The position numbers were made by a program, and so were the translations under genes. The notes beneath the pieces are model-generated. The model was given only the letters and a program-made list of their open reading frames with translations, made no database searches and was not told where the DNA came from. A stretch of DNA of 64,000 nt, from the NCBI RefSeq assembly GCF_003945595.2, contig NW_024104504.1, forward strand, positions 310,001 through 374,000, written 5' to 3'. This DNA is from Pipra filicauda (lineage: Eukaryota > Chordata > Aves > Passeriformes > Pipridae). Shown here in pieces: positions 53,501-62,845 of this stretch (its first letter is position 1; each line of letters begins with the position of its first letter).

Positions 53501-54656
53501 AATCCCTATGTTCTTCTCTGGTGGACATTAGAAAAAATCTGTCACGATTGCAATGAAGAAGCTATTGAATGACTGTGTGGGAGTATTTATCAAAGCCAGC
53601 AATATCCTGAACAAAGGTCTTATCATATACTTGCTTCTGTATCATATTAATTGGTTTCTTATCACATTAGCCAAATCCCCTCTCCCTAATACCATACAAA
53701 AGTGAATAATATGTTAAAACATTGATAATACTTTAAGACTTATTAACAACTTTCACGAGATTAGCTTCTTCCTTTTTCACAAGTGCTCAGATCATACACT
53801 GTCAAGTACCTTTCATATAATGTTAGCTTAAATGAAATGATTAAGACAAGAGGCAGGGCAAAGATAAAAGTCTCACTGTTTAAGTAACTTCCTAAGTATG
53901 CAGGCTTACATTTTATTACACGAGATCACAGAAAGCACTTCTACTGGCAATATGTCCCTCATATCATAGATGATTATGTTTCATATAGTAGTCAAAAAAA
54001 TGCAGTCTTAGTATCCTCTCTTCACAGTGCAGCTACAGTAATAATTCAGGTTCCTGGAATGCATCTGTTGATGTATGACTATTGCGCCAAGAGGTAATGA
54101 TGTCCTCAGTCCTTTTCCTGTGTTTCTAGTTTTTAATCTCTGATAACTGACCACCATACTAGCATGGTATCTAAATTAAGGAATGTGTTGCAGCTGATTC
54201 AATCACTGACAAAGAATAGAAATATGGCTTTACAGTTGTGGTTTATTCATTTGGATTAGAGAAATATTCCAAGTTGAATTAACATAAATTTCAAAGGAAA
54301 CAACATTTTCAAAAAGAAGCTACCAAACATCCTTACACAAAACACATCTATACATTACGAATTAAGAAAGTTAATGGGAAATTGCCAAAGAGGGAGTTCT
54401 TACAATTAATGAAGGATATATTATGTCATTCTGTAATGCAAATACTGCATAATGCAAATGGTCTTCCACTTTCCTTAAGGGAATGCAGTGCTGTTTACCT
54501 TGGGATCCAGCAGAGCATTGGGAGCGTGACCATAACATCAGCAAAAGCAGATGGATTTGAGATATTTGTATGCATCAGTGCTTGGTGTTTTGTTACTGGG
54601 AATTAGCAGTATTTTAATAAAACTGTCTATAAGTGCTATCATTACTGTAATTTGAC
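50581..54656. other. AT-rich non-coding DNA
   Basis: No gene or confident repeat in 4 kb. Includes the 34-bp duplication listed separately. The segment 53450-53600 has unusually even composition and could be a conserved non-coding element, but this cannot be judged from one sequence. The 94-codon frame at 51313-51597 has no motif. Confidence 0.45.
50908..50964 (+). repeat. 34-bp duplication, two units
   Basis: CTATCCAGAATGTTCTTTA occurs at 50908 and again at 50942, followed by CTAT and TTAT respectively. Confidence 0.8.
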
Positions 54657-54832
54657 TCATAGAATCATAGAATTATGAGTATAGTCATATAGTCAGCATA
54701 GTATATGCTGAGTTGGAAGGGACCCATCAGGATCATCAAGTCCAACTCCTGACCCTGCACAGGACCCTGCAGGAATCACACCATGTGCCTGAGAGCATTG
54801 TCCAAACGCTTCTTAAACTCACACAGCCTTTG
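54657..54832 (-). mobile_element. CR1 LINE 3' end with elongated tail
   Basis: The plus strand begins with CATAGAATCATAGAATTATG, the reverse complement of the CR1 tail of ATTCTATGA-like units. About 40 bp of degenerate CATAG/TATAG sequence follow. The 3' UTR then reads 'agttggaagggacccatc', 'tcatcaagtccaactcctg' and 'cattgtccaaacgcttctt'. Only about 175 bp remain. Confidence 0.9.
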
Positions 54833-55096
54833 GTTTTATTTAGACTAGAGAGTTCAAATATTGATTAAACAATCAGCAAGTTCCTGCTGCTTCATAAGGA
54901 GCATTTCCTTAGTCAACACAAATTTCACAAGGGATAGTATGTGTCCACATAAAAATTATCTATAGAACACCTATTGCAGTTAGCATGTACGCCAAATTTA
55001 TTTAGCTAAACATAAGCTCAGCATGGGTATCCCTTTACCTATGGCTGTATGAATGGAATGATCTGTAGTCCTTTTGAACCTTCAGACATGACTGCT
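54833..55096. other. Non-coding spacer
   Basis: Nothing recognised. Confidence 0.5.
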
Positions 55097-55102
55097 ATCT
55101 GC
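55097..55102 (+). repeat. Target-site duplication, left (ATCTGC)
   Basis: ATCTGC directly precedes the LTR and is repeated perfectly at its right end (55598-55603). Six base pairs is the usual duplication length for ERVK/betaretrovirus-like integrases. Confidence 0.85.
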
Positions 55103-55209
55103 TGTGGAGTATTTACAGGACAATGGACACTTTGTGAACAATCCATACGACCAGCTCTGAGGAGCAGTAGGCCTCACTTGACATAATTTTGGAGGTTATT
55201 AAAAGAATA

Positions 55210-55304
55210 GTTTATAGTTGCAAGCTGTGTGAAATTCTACGTGTTTATAGTTGCAAGCTGTGTGAAATTGTATGTTTATAGTTGAAAGTTATGAGAAACT
55301 GTGT
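55210..55304 (+). repeat. Three tandem U3 repeats in the LTR
   Basis: Units start GTTTATAGTTG at 55210, 55243 and 55274. The first two are nearly identical and the third is diverged. Tandem U3 repeats often act as retroviral enhancers. Confidence 0.85.
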
Positions 55305-55389
55305 GTACGTGACTGATAAAAGGAAAGCTGGAAAGTCCCTTGGAAAGTCCCTAAGGCAGATCAGTAGGAGGGACTTTGGGCGGCGCGAA

Positions 55390-55397
55390 TGACGTCA
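55390..55397 (+). promoter_or_regulatory. Palindromic CRE-type site in LTR U3
   Basis: TGACGTCA is the perfect consensus for CREB/ATF binding. It lies 111 bp upstream of the TATA box in the correct part of U3. Confidence 0.65.
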
Positions 55398-55507
55398 GGA
55401 TGCATGGACAGGGCATCGGGACCAATGAGCTAAAGGCATGAAGCGCGTGCACAGACTGAGCTATCCAATCGCTTTGTTGTAATCACATACCCGGAAGGAG
55501 CTGACTG

Positions 55508-55514
55508 TATAAAA
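55508..55514 (+). promoter_or_regulatory. TATA box of the ERVK-like LTR
   Basis: TATAAAA, with two CCAAT motifs 39-86 bp upstream, fits the U3 promoter of an LTR. Confidence 0.7.
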
Positions 55515-55597
55515 GCTAACTCATTTAAATAATAAGTTGAATATCATTTGATCATATTGATCGTCTATGCGTTGCTCCTGAACTCCTGCCGTCAGCA

Positions 55598-55603
55598 ATC
55601 TGC
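55598..55603 (+). repeat. Target-site duplication, right (ATCTGC)
   Basis: Perfect copy of the hexamer at 55097-55102. Confidence 0.85.
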
Positions 55604-57973
55604 TATTATCAGCACTAGCATGCAGGTCAGAAAAGGATAAAATTAACCCAAAGGCATTTACTAGCTGTTGTCTGTGGGCTGAAACTTCTTCTCAAAATCT
55701 GGGAGAGGTGGAAACATATAGATGGAGATACAGGCAGGGCTTTTACTCAGCTGTCACCCTGAAGTGGCTAGCACAGAAGAGTTACTGCAGAAAGAAGCAA
55801 TGAGTCAGATATCCGCAACTGGCATAGTTTACTTTCCTTTAGAAACAGCGGTAGTAAAAAATTACAGTTCTGATTTTCTAAAGCACAATCTGGTCTCAAG
55901 TCTCTACTCCTGAAGAGCAAGAATTGCACCTTGTTTTTCTAGAGGCAAAATTTCACTGCAGTATTTTTCATCAGAAGCTGTAATAGAAGTACAGTGTTGC
56001 AGATTGAACTATAGTCTTGAAAATTGTGGCAGTGACCCATTATCTGAAGATTCAGTTCTAAATTTCTTTTTTCAGTCAGTTGTGTTAATAGATCTTTGTA
56101 GCATTCCACTCTCTGGACAGTAGCTATAATAGGCCAGATAAATCTTTATAGGTAATAACGCACCTATGAATCCCTCTCCTTCAAATACATAACATTTGCA
56201 TATGAATGAAAGCGGAACTCTATTTCAACCCATATTTTAGGCATGACTTACATTACAGTGTCCCAGATTTCCTATTTAAAAAAGCTTATAGTGCTTTTAG
56301 TTTTCCTCCAGTTAGATCAGGTTTTTTACTTTGGGTTTAACATTTATTTTCCTAAGAAAAATGCCTTGAAGTAAGAAATGCAACAGACATTATATCTTAT
56401 TTCTTAGCAGTAAGCTGGTTATCAACAGATTAAAAAAACCATAATGCAAAATCCCCTTCCAAAACTTCAGTAGACAACCAAAACCAACAACCCCAAAAAA
56501 GCAAATGGAAATAAAATAAGCAACTTCCCAATATATATTTATTGAGATACATTTATAAAGAGATTGAGATGGAGATTAAAATTATATAATTATGAAAAAT
56601 AAGCATGTAACCTGTAATCTTTCTACCGTGACACAAGAACATTTGTCTTGACTATTACTAGAGGTTTCATTTCTAAGAAGGCCAGATAACAGCTATGAAA
56701 ACATATACCTATGCCTACATAAGAATGCATTTACTTATTTATTACATGGTTGCATATGTGCATTCATAAATACTTACATGCAGGTACTCCACTAATACTA
56801 GTGGTTTATATTGATATGGTCAAAGGACAGTATAGTAGAAGTCTATTAATGCTCACATACGATTTCTGTAATGTAATAATCATTAGTATTGAAAGCAATA
56901 GAGGTATAGAAAGAACAAGAATTTAACTAACTTTATTTTTAATAGACCTTGTATATACACAAATTTGTTAAGAAAGTAAGAGTAATAGTTAAGACAGTAA
57001 GTAATTAAATGGCATAGTCTTAGATTTAGAAATGTTTTCAAGACTTACATGTATTTCACTGATAGAAAATTAAAGGTATTATGTTTTCCTAAACGTAGTC
57101 TGAACATTTGCCTTCAGTATCTCATCTTGCTCAAGTTAGCATATTTGCCTACCCCAGTCATTTTCTACTGTTAATCTAATCTCTCTGTGAAGTACCAGCA
57201 ACATTTTACCATCCCATTATAGTATTTCTAAGGGGGCTCAGTCTCCCCATCTGTTTCCAGATGAATAGTCAAAACATTAGACCATAGAGGTAACATGGGT
57301 ACAATTAATCTTATCTAGTTGAAGCAAAACTACAATGTAGGCACAGAAATAATCAGTCTAGTCTCCTTTAGAATCAATGGAGAGAAATAGATGCTGTTAG
57401 CATGAAATTTATTTGATCTCTTAGATATCTGCTTTAGGTTAAGATGAATTATGCCTAGGAGTACTTTTTTCTTCTGTAGACTGTAATCAGTCTACCTATA
57501 TAGGTAGCTTGTACATGGGTGCTGCCTGTAAGATAAATACCATTCCTTTTTGCTCTCTAAGTGTACCTACTCCATTTTTTGGCATATTGATTTACATAAA
57601 AGGGAGGATTTAGAGTACTCGCTCCTGATAAAGAATAAAGATCCTGTTCCAGTGTCTATTTAATAAAAAGTTCAAAGAAGGACAACCACAATGAGTCTGA
57701 GAGAAACCTAACCCAAACAAGTCAATAAATAGATTTGTTTTACTGGCTCTAGAGAGCCAGCTCCAAGTGCCAGCTTGGACTCCTTCACGGCAATTTTGAA
57801 AAACAGTTTATTATCCATTCTCTGAAAATAAACTAGTCCTGAGAAAAATGGCTATTCTGTGGTAAATAGGTTTTGCTTTTCTCTTGAAGACTTTCAAAAG
57901 TCTTAGTTTTATTAAATGAAGACCAGAAAGTTTCAAAAATCTCAAAAGACTTCATAGAAGAGAAAAATAATTT
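55604..57973. other. AT-rich non-coding DNA
   Basis: No gene or repeat recognised in 2.4 kb. A 63-codon frame at 55722-55913 has no motif. Confidence 0.5.
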
Positions 57974-57978
57974 CCCAA

Positions 57979-58550
57979 TGTGCTGGTTTTGGCTTGGATA
58001 GAGTTAATTTTCTTCACAGTACAAGGTATGGGGCTGTGTTTTGAATCTGTGCTGAAAAGAGGGTTGATAATGCAGGAGTGTGTTATCACTGAGCAGCACT
58101 TACACAGAGCCAAGGCCTTTTCACCCCACCAGCAAGGAGGCTGGAGGTGCACAAGGAGTTGGGAGAGGACACAGCTGGGATGGCTGACCCCAACGGACCA
58201 AATGGATATTCCATAACACGTGGCATCATGCTCAGTATATAAATCTAGAGGAAGAGGAAGGACATGGGGGCATTGATGGCTTCTGTCTTCTCAAGTAATT
58301 GTTGTGCATGATGGAGCCCTGCTTTCCTGGAGATGGCTAAACACCTGCCTGCCCATGGGAAGTAGTGAATTAATTCCTCATTTTGCTTTGCTTGTGCATC
58401 TAGCTTTTACATTACTTATTAAAGTGTCTTTTTCTCAATTCATGAATTGTCTCACTTTTACTCTTCCAAATCTCTCCCCTATCCTACTGGGGGGAAAGTG
58501 AGCAAGTGGCTCTGTAGGGCTTAGTTACTGGTGGGGATTAAACAAATACA
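57979..58550 (+). mobile_element. ERVL-type solo LTR, plus strand
   Basis: A 572-bp LTR of a family abundant in birds. It starts TGTGCTGGTTTTGGCTTGG and continues with 'agagttaattttcttcacag', and ends '...gattaaacaaataca'. U3 holds the block 'ggatattccataacacg' and the TATA box TATATAAA (58236-58243). Downstream are 'atggagccctgctttcctgg' and a polyadenylation signal ATTAAA (58418-58423). The flanks are CCCAA (57974-57978) and CCCAT (58551-58555). This fits a 5-bp duplication, typical of ERVL, with one later mutation. No internal region is present, so it is a solo LTR. Same family as the minus-strand copy at 48006-48605 but with its TATA box kept. Confidence 0.85.
58236..58243 (+). promoter_or_regulatory. 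TATA box of the ERVL-type LTR
   Basis: TATATAAA at the expected place after the conserved 'catcatgctcag' block. Confidence 0.65.
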
Positions 58551-58555
58551 CCCAT

Positions 58556-60085
58556 TCAAATAGGAGTTCAAAAAAGATTTTAAGAAAACAACAGTGTGCC
58601 TCACAATAAATTTCAATAATTGTTATGCGTTCATCTTTGCCATTTAGAAAGTAAATTTCTCTTCAATTTGAATAACTCCTTCATCCAAACCTGCGGTAAT
58701 GGAAACACGTCAAGGTCCTAGTTTGTCCCTTTGAGCAAGATGGAAGTCAAAGCACTAGAGCAAACTATATAAATGAGAAAAGATAAATGTATTAACTGAT
58801 ATTTAAGGTGACTTTGACTGCCAAGAAACAACATTAGAAGATTCTCATTCTAGCTTTGCCTTGGCTTGATGTCAAATGTGAACACAGAGCCAAGCCAGCC
58901 ACAGGTGTTGAACTCTAATTTAACTTTAACTTTCATTATACTCCTCATCACACTGTGGCCAAAACAGTAGATCTGCCAAATCTTCATCTGGAACCAAAAA
59001 AGCTTTTAATTGGCCACCAAGGGTGAAGACAGTAAGAAAGAAGTCCTGTTTTATTTCCCATTGGGAAACTGAGAGCCTGATATTAGAAAATACAATAATG
59101 AGGTACAGAGTCCCTCCATGTTTTTGGCTTCCAAGATATCAGTACCTACTTTCATCTTCCAAATCATTAGACTAGGCAAAATGTTTCCTTCTTCATTTTT
59201 TATTTATGCAAATCTAAGAGAATAACTATGTTTAGACAGTCAATATTAATCCAATCACACACACATAAAATAAAACCAAAATGCAAACACAGAACAACCC
59301 TCCTGTCACCATAGCTTTAGTATGTTGCTATACTAACAATGATCCATTCCCTCTCACTACCAACAGCTTTCCATCCCAGCCTAATATTAATCATTCAATC
59401 TGTTCTACAGAGAAAACTATAAGGAGTTGAATACTTATACTAATGTTGCCTATACTTTTTTTAAAAGTCACTGGGGCAGTATTAGACAAAGAAAACAAGT
59501 GGTTAACTGTCAAGTAACTCAGTCATTTTTGAAGATCCTCAAGTGTAAGATTCATTCACCTAGGGTAGTCTTTTAAAAGTAAATTGAACTTATCATCCAT
59601 GCTGCCTTTATAGTTAAAGGAAACAAAAAGTCACTTAGAAATTTAGGTTAGTAACACTATTTTAAGATGGAGTTAAATCATTGTCTAAAGGCACCTAAAT
59701 CCATTGTATACAGAAATAGCCTAGAAGAATAGCTTGACTAAGACAAATAATTGCTCATTAGCTATATATTTAATTGTAACTGAATTCACTGGGAACTAAG
59801 TGTATAATTGTCTTTCCTCTACTAAACAAGAGAGAAAAGAGGTAAAATATCACTTATTTGCTGACTAGAAGGTAAAAATAACTTTTTATTCTACATACAG
59901 CAAACCAAAATTATTGCAATTATTTTTAGTATAGATTCCTCATTCATTTTTTCCTCTCTAAGTTTGTGATGTTTTCTGTCTTTTTGGATCCTTTCTTTTT
60001 AGGTTTTTGAATATGGACCACAGGAAAACTGGAATTCTACAATTTTGATATACAAGTATCATGTTTTTGATAGCATTGGTCAATT
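58556..60085. other. AT-rich non-coding DNA
   Basis: No gene or repeat recognised in 1.5 kb. Confidence 0.5.
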
Positions 60086-60226
60086 TACATTAGATATAAG
60101 AAAGTTTTTTCCTAATGAGTGGTGAAACACTGCCACAGGTTGCCCACAGAGGTGGTGGATGCCCCTTCCCTGGAAACACTCATGGTCAGGTTGGAATGGG
60201 CTCAACAACCTGATTTAGTTGAAGAT
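60086..60226 (+). mobile_element. Old CR1, first piece (interrupted copy)
   Basis: Sense-strand CR1 3' region: 'ataagaaagttttttcctaa', 'ggttgcccacagaggtggtgg', 'atgccccttccctggaaac' and 'caacctgatttagttgaag'. It stops abruptly at GAAGAT and continues only after 62406, because a minus-strand CR1 has inserted here. Confidence 0.85.
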
Positions 60227-62405
60227 CATAGAATCATAGAATCATAGAATCGATTGGGTTGGAAAAGACCTCCGAGATCATCGAGTCCAACCCTTGGTCC
60301 AAATCCAGTCCATTTACTAGATCATGGCACTCAGTGCCACGTCCAATCTGCGTTTAAAAATCTCCAGGGATGGTGAATCCACCACCTCTCTGGGCAGCCC
60401 ATTCCAATGCCTGATTCCTCTCTCTGTAAAGAATTTTCTCCTGATATCCAACTTAAATTTCCCCTGGCGGAGCTTAAGCCCGTGCCCCCTTGTCCTATTG
60501 CTGAGTGCCTGAGAGAAGAGACCAACCCCCACCTGGCTAGAACTTCCCTTCAGGTAGTTATAGACGGCGATGAGGTCACCTCTGAGCCTCCTCTTCTCCA
60601 GGCTAAACAACCCCAGCTCCCTCAGCCTCTTCCCATAGGACTTATGCTCCAGTCCCTTCACCAGCCTTGTTGCTCTTCTCTGGACCCGCTCCAGCACCTC
60701 AATATCCTTTCTGAACTGAGGGGCCCAGAACTGAACACAATACTCAAGGTGTGGCCTCACCAACGCAGAGTACAGGGGAAGGATCACTTCCTGGTCCTGC
60801 TGCCACGCTATTTTTGATACAGGACAAGATCCCATTGGCCTTCTTGGCCACCTGGGCACACTGTTGGCTCATGTTGAGCTTCCTGTCAATTAGTACCCCC
60901 AGGTCCCTTTCTGCCTGGCTGCTTTCCAGCCACTCTGTGCCCAGCCTGTAGCGCTGCAGGGGGTTGTTGTGGCCAAAGTGCAGGACCCTGCACTTGGCTT
61001 TATTGAACTTCATCCCATTGGAATCAGCCCATCTCTCAAGTCTATCCAGATCCCTCTGCAGAGCCCTCCTGCCTTCCAGCAGGTCGACACTCCCTCCCAG
61101 TTTGGTGTCATCAGCAAATTTGCTGATGATGGACTCAATCCCCTCATCTAAATCATCAATAAAGATATTAAACAGGACTGGACCCAACACAGACCCCTGG
61201 GGAACACCACTGGTGACCGGCTGCCAGCTGGATGCAGCTCCATTCACCAGCACTCTCTGGGCCCGACCCTCCAGCCAGCTCCTAATCCAGGAGAGGGTAC
61301 ACTTGTCCAAGCCATGGGCTACCAGCTTTTCCAGGAGTATATTATGGGAGACAGTGTCAAAGGCCTTGCTGAAGTCTAGATAGACCACATCCACAGCCTT
61401 CCCCTCATCCACCAGGTGGGTAAAAAGAGATCAGGTTGGTCAGACAGGACCTGCCCCTCCTAAACCCGTGCTGGCTGGGTCTAATCCCTTGTCCATCCTG
61501 AAGGTGCTGTGTGATTGCACTCAGGATGATCTGCTCCATAACCCTGCCAGGCACCGAGGTCAGGCTGACAGGCCTGTAGTTGCCAGGGTCCTGCTTGCAG
61601 CCTTTTTTGTGGATTGGGGTGACATTCGCCAACCTCCAATCATCTGGGACCTTCCCAGAGAGCCAGGACTGTTGGAAGATGATGGAGAGCGGTTTGGCAA
61701 GCTCTTCTGCCAGCTCCCTCATCACCCTGGGTGGATCCCGTCTGGTCCCATAGACTTGTTAGGATCCAGCTGGCTCAGTAAGTTGCTAACTACATCCTCC
61801 TGGAATACAGGAGGGCTATTCAGCTCTCTGTCTCTGTCTATCTGCTCTAGAGGCCAGTTGTTCTGAGGGCCACCTGTCTTACTGCTAAAAACTGAGGCAA
61901 AGTAGGTGTTAAGTACCTCAGCCTTCTCCTTATCTTTGTTAACTATATTTCCCTCCAAGTCCAACAGAGAATTGAGGTTTTCCTTGCCCCTTCTTTTGCT
62001 ATTAATGTATTTATAAAAGGACTTTTTGTTATCCCTAACTGAATTAGCCAAATTAACTTCAAATTCCACTTTTCTTTCCCTAATTTTTTTCCTGCATGAC
62101 CTAGCTCTCTTCGTAAATTCTTCATAAGTAGCCAGCCCTTTTTTCCACAGTCTGTAAACTTTCTTTTTATCCCTGATTTCTTTCAGAACCTCCCTATTTA
62201 ACCAAGCCGGCCGTCTTCCCCTCCGGCTGGCCTTTCGGCACACTGGAATAGCCTGTTCCTGTGCGCTCAAAATTGCCTGTTTGAAGCATGTCCATCCCTC
62301 CTGGACCCCCTTGCCTTTAAGGGTTGTTTCCCAGGGTATGCCCTGAATTAGTTTTTTGAATAGGCCAAAATCTGCCCTCCGGAAGTCCAGAGTAGAAGTT
62401 TTAAT
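60227..62405 (-). mobile_element. CR1 LINE, 2.2 kb, 5'-truncated, minus strand
   Basis: The longest element in the window. The 3' end is at 60227 with about three CATAGAAT units on the plus strand (the ATTCTATG tail read in sense), followed by the 3' UTR and a broken ORF2. The 5' end is cut within ORF2, just after the endonuclease domain, so the 5' UTR, ORF1 and endonuclease are absent. It is inserted into an older CR1 of opposite orientation. The old copy runs into GAAGAT at the left junction and resumes with GATGG at the right, so any target duplication is only about 3 bp (GAT). This fits CR1, which usually makes none or very short ones. Confidence 0.95.
60317..62405 (-). pseudogene. CR1 ORF2 (reverse transcriptase), broken
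   Basis: CR1 reverse transcriptase reading frame in four open segments. Segment 1 (62405 to about 61722) starts in the linker after the endonuclease, with LDFRRADFGLF and IPWETTLKGKG. It covers the basic region before the RT and ends at MGPDGIHP. Segment 2 (61725-61405) holds IHKKGCKQDPGNYRPVSLTS and GFRRGRSC. Segment 3 (61412-60744) holds the catalytic core: [32 protein letters not shown], the active-site FADDTK at about 61104-61118, and [15 protein letters not shown]. Segment 4 (60859-60317) is the C-terminal domain with [20 protein letters not shown], ending in a stop near 60317. The segments are joined by frame shifts near 61725, 61410 and 60800. The catalytic Asp pair is intact, but the breaks and missing 5' part make it inactive. 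Protein-level preservation is good, so the copy is not very old. Confidence 0.9.
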
Positions 62406-62456
62406 GATGGCTCTGCTTATTACAGGAGGTTGGACTAGATGACTTTTAAAGGTCCC
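62406..62456 (+). mobile_element. Old CR1, second piece
   Basis: Continuation of the copy at 60086-60226. 'gctctgcttattacagg' and 'aggttggactagatgactt' are the next blocks of the CR1 3' UTR, ending 'aaaggtccc' where the SINE has inserted. Confidence 0.85.
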
Positions 62457-62469
62457 TTCAAGACCAACC
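62457..62469 (+). repeat. SINE target-site duplication, left
   Basis: TTCAAGACCAACC, identical to 62811-62823. Both copies are part of the old CR1's 3' UTR, whose sequence reads through correctly when the insert is removed. Confidence 0.9.
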
Positions 62470-62481
62470 TAGTATGGTCAG

Positions 62482-62497
62482 TCTTCGCGAGCGAAGA
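62482..62497. other. Perfect 3' stem-loop of the SINE tail
   Basis: TCTTCGC, GA, GCGAAGA: a 7-bp perfect inverted repeat with a 2-nt spacer, inside the part shared with the RTE LINE. The LINE copy at 14706-14719 keeps only CTTC...GAAG of this stem. A structure near the 3' end is a plausible recognition site for the reverse transcriptase; that role is inferred. Confidence 0.6.
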
Positions 62498-62740
62498 TTT
62501 GGGAATGGTCATTACCCTTCGAGCCTGCGCAGTGGACTTTTTTTTTTTTAGGTGAGACACAGTGTGCGCTGAACTGAGCCCACCCTTTAATCCTGAGGTT
62601 CATCTGCCGGGGCCGAGTGAGCTTGGATAGTGGCAGCGAGGTCCTCAGGACGAAGGTTTGTTTAGAGTGACCTTCTCTTAGATGGATGGCCTTACAGGGC
62701 TGACGAGCTCCATCTGCCCGGGGGAGTTTTTCCCTGACCG

Positions 62741-62751
62741 GGAATCAAACC
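62741..62751 (-). promoter_or_regulatory. RNA polymerase III B box of the SINE
   Basis: GGTTTGATTCC differs from the B-box consensus GGTTCGATTCC by one C-to-T change at the CpG, as expected from methylation decay. Confidence 0.75.
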
Positions 62752-62783
62752 CGGGTCGCAGCGGTGAGAGTGCTGCAACCTAA

Positions 62784-62794
62784 CCACTAGACCA
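62784..62794 (-). promoter_or_regulatory. RNA polymerase III A box of the SINE
   Basis: TGGTCTAGTGG matches the tRNA A-box consensus, 33 nt upstream of the B box, as in tRNA-Glu. Confidence 0.75.
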
Positions 62795-62810
62795 CCAGGG
62801 GCCCCCTAGT

Positions 62811-62823
62811 TTCAAGACCAACC
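62811..62823 (+). repeat. SINE target-site duplication, right
   Basis: TTCAAGACCAACC, perfect copy of 62457-62469. Confidence 0.9.
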
Positions 62824-62845
62824 ATTTCATGATTATATGATTGTT
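62824..62845 (+). mobile_element. Old CR1, third piece (3' tail)
   Basis: ATTTCATGATTATATGATTG is the degenerate ATTCTATGA-type tail of the same old CR1 that begins at 60086. Confidence 0.8.

Larger units (their letters stand above)
55103..55597 (+). mobile_element. Solo LTR, ERVK-like
   Basis: A 495-bp long terminal repeat, beginning TGTGGAGTATTTACAGG and ending GCCGTCAGCA. It thus has the TG...CA ends required by retroviral integrase, and it is flanked by a perfect 6-bp duplication. U3 contains three tandem copies of a 31-33-bp unit (55210-55304) and a perfect palindromic TGACGTCA (55390-55397). It also has two CCAAT boxes (55422-55426 and 55465-55469) and TATAAAA at 55508-55514. The R/U5 part follows to 55597. 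No internal viral genes remain, so it arose by recombination between the two LTRs of a provirus. The clean duplication and intact promoter elements suggest it is young compared with the ERVL-type LTRs nearby. The class is inferred from duplication length. Confidence 0.85.
62730..62801 (-). other. tRNA-Glu-like head of the SINE
   Basis: A 72-nt sequence that follows tRNA-Glu from end to end. The acceptor stem is CCCCTGG with CAGGGA, matched except the first pair. The D arm is GGTCTAGTGGTTAGG and the anticodon loop is CTCTCAC (anticodon CTC). The anticodon stem is weakened by an A-C mismatch, and the T arm carries GGTTTGATTCC. It is part of a SINE, not a working tRNA gene. Confidence 0.85.
62470..62810 (-). 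mobile_element. tRNA-Glu-derived SINE with RTE-type 3' tail
   Basis: A 341-bp short interspersed element, sense on the minus strand. In sense order it has a 9-bp leader, then a 72-nt tRNA-Glu-like head (62801-62730). A GC-rich body of about 180 bp follows (62729-62550), then a run of 12 A (62549-62538). The 3' part is related to the end of the RTE LINE at 14.7 kb, and the element finishes with ACCATACTA. It is bounded by a perfect 13-bp duplication, which indicates target-primed reverse transcription and a fairly recent insertion. It has no protein frame. It is expected to be transcribed by RNA polymerase III and moved by the enzyme of an RTE LINE. I recall published AviRTE-mobilised tRNA-SINEs in some birds, and this may be one of them or a relative. 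Confidence 0.85.

Noticed and set aside
60407..61866. Several plus-strand frames of 130-140 codons
   Set aside because: They are antisense to CR1 ORF2, whose base composition keeps the opposite strand open.
62730..62801. A functional tRNA-Glu gene
   Set aside because: The first acceptor pair and one anticodon-stem pair are mismatched. The sequence continues without a T-run terminator into a SINE body flanked by a target duplication.
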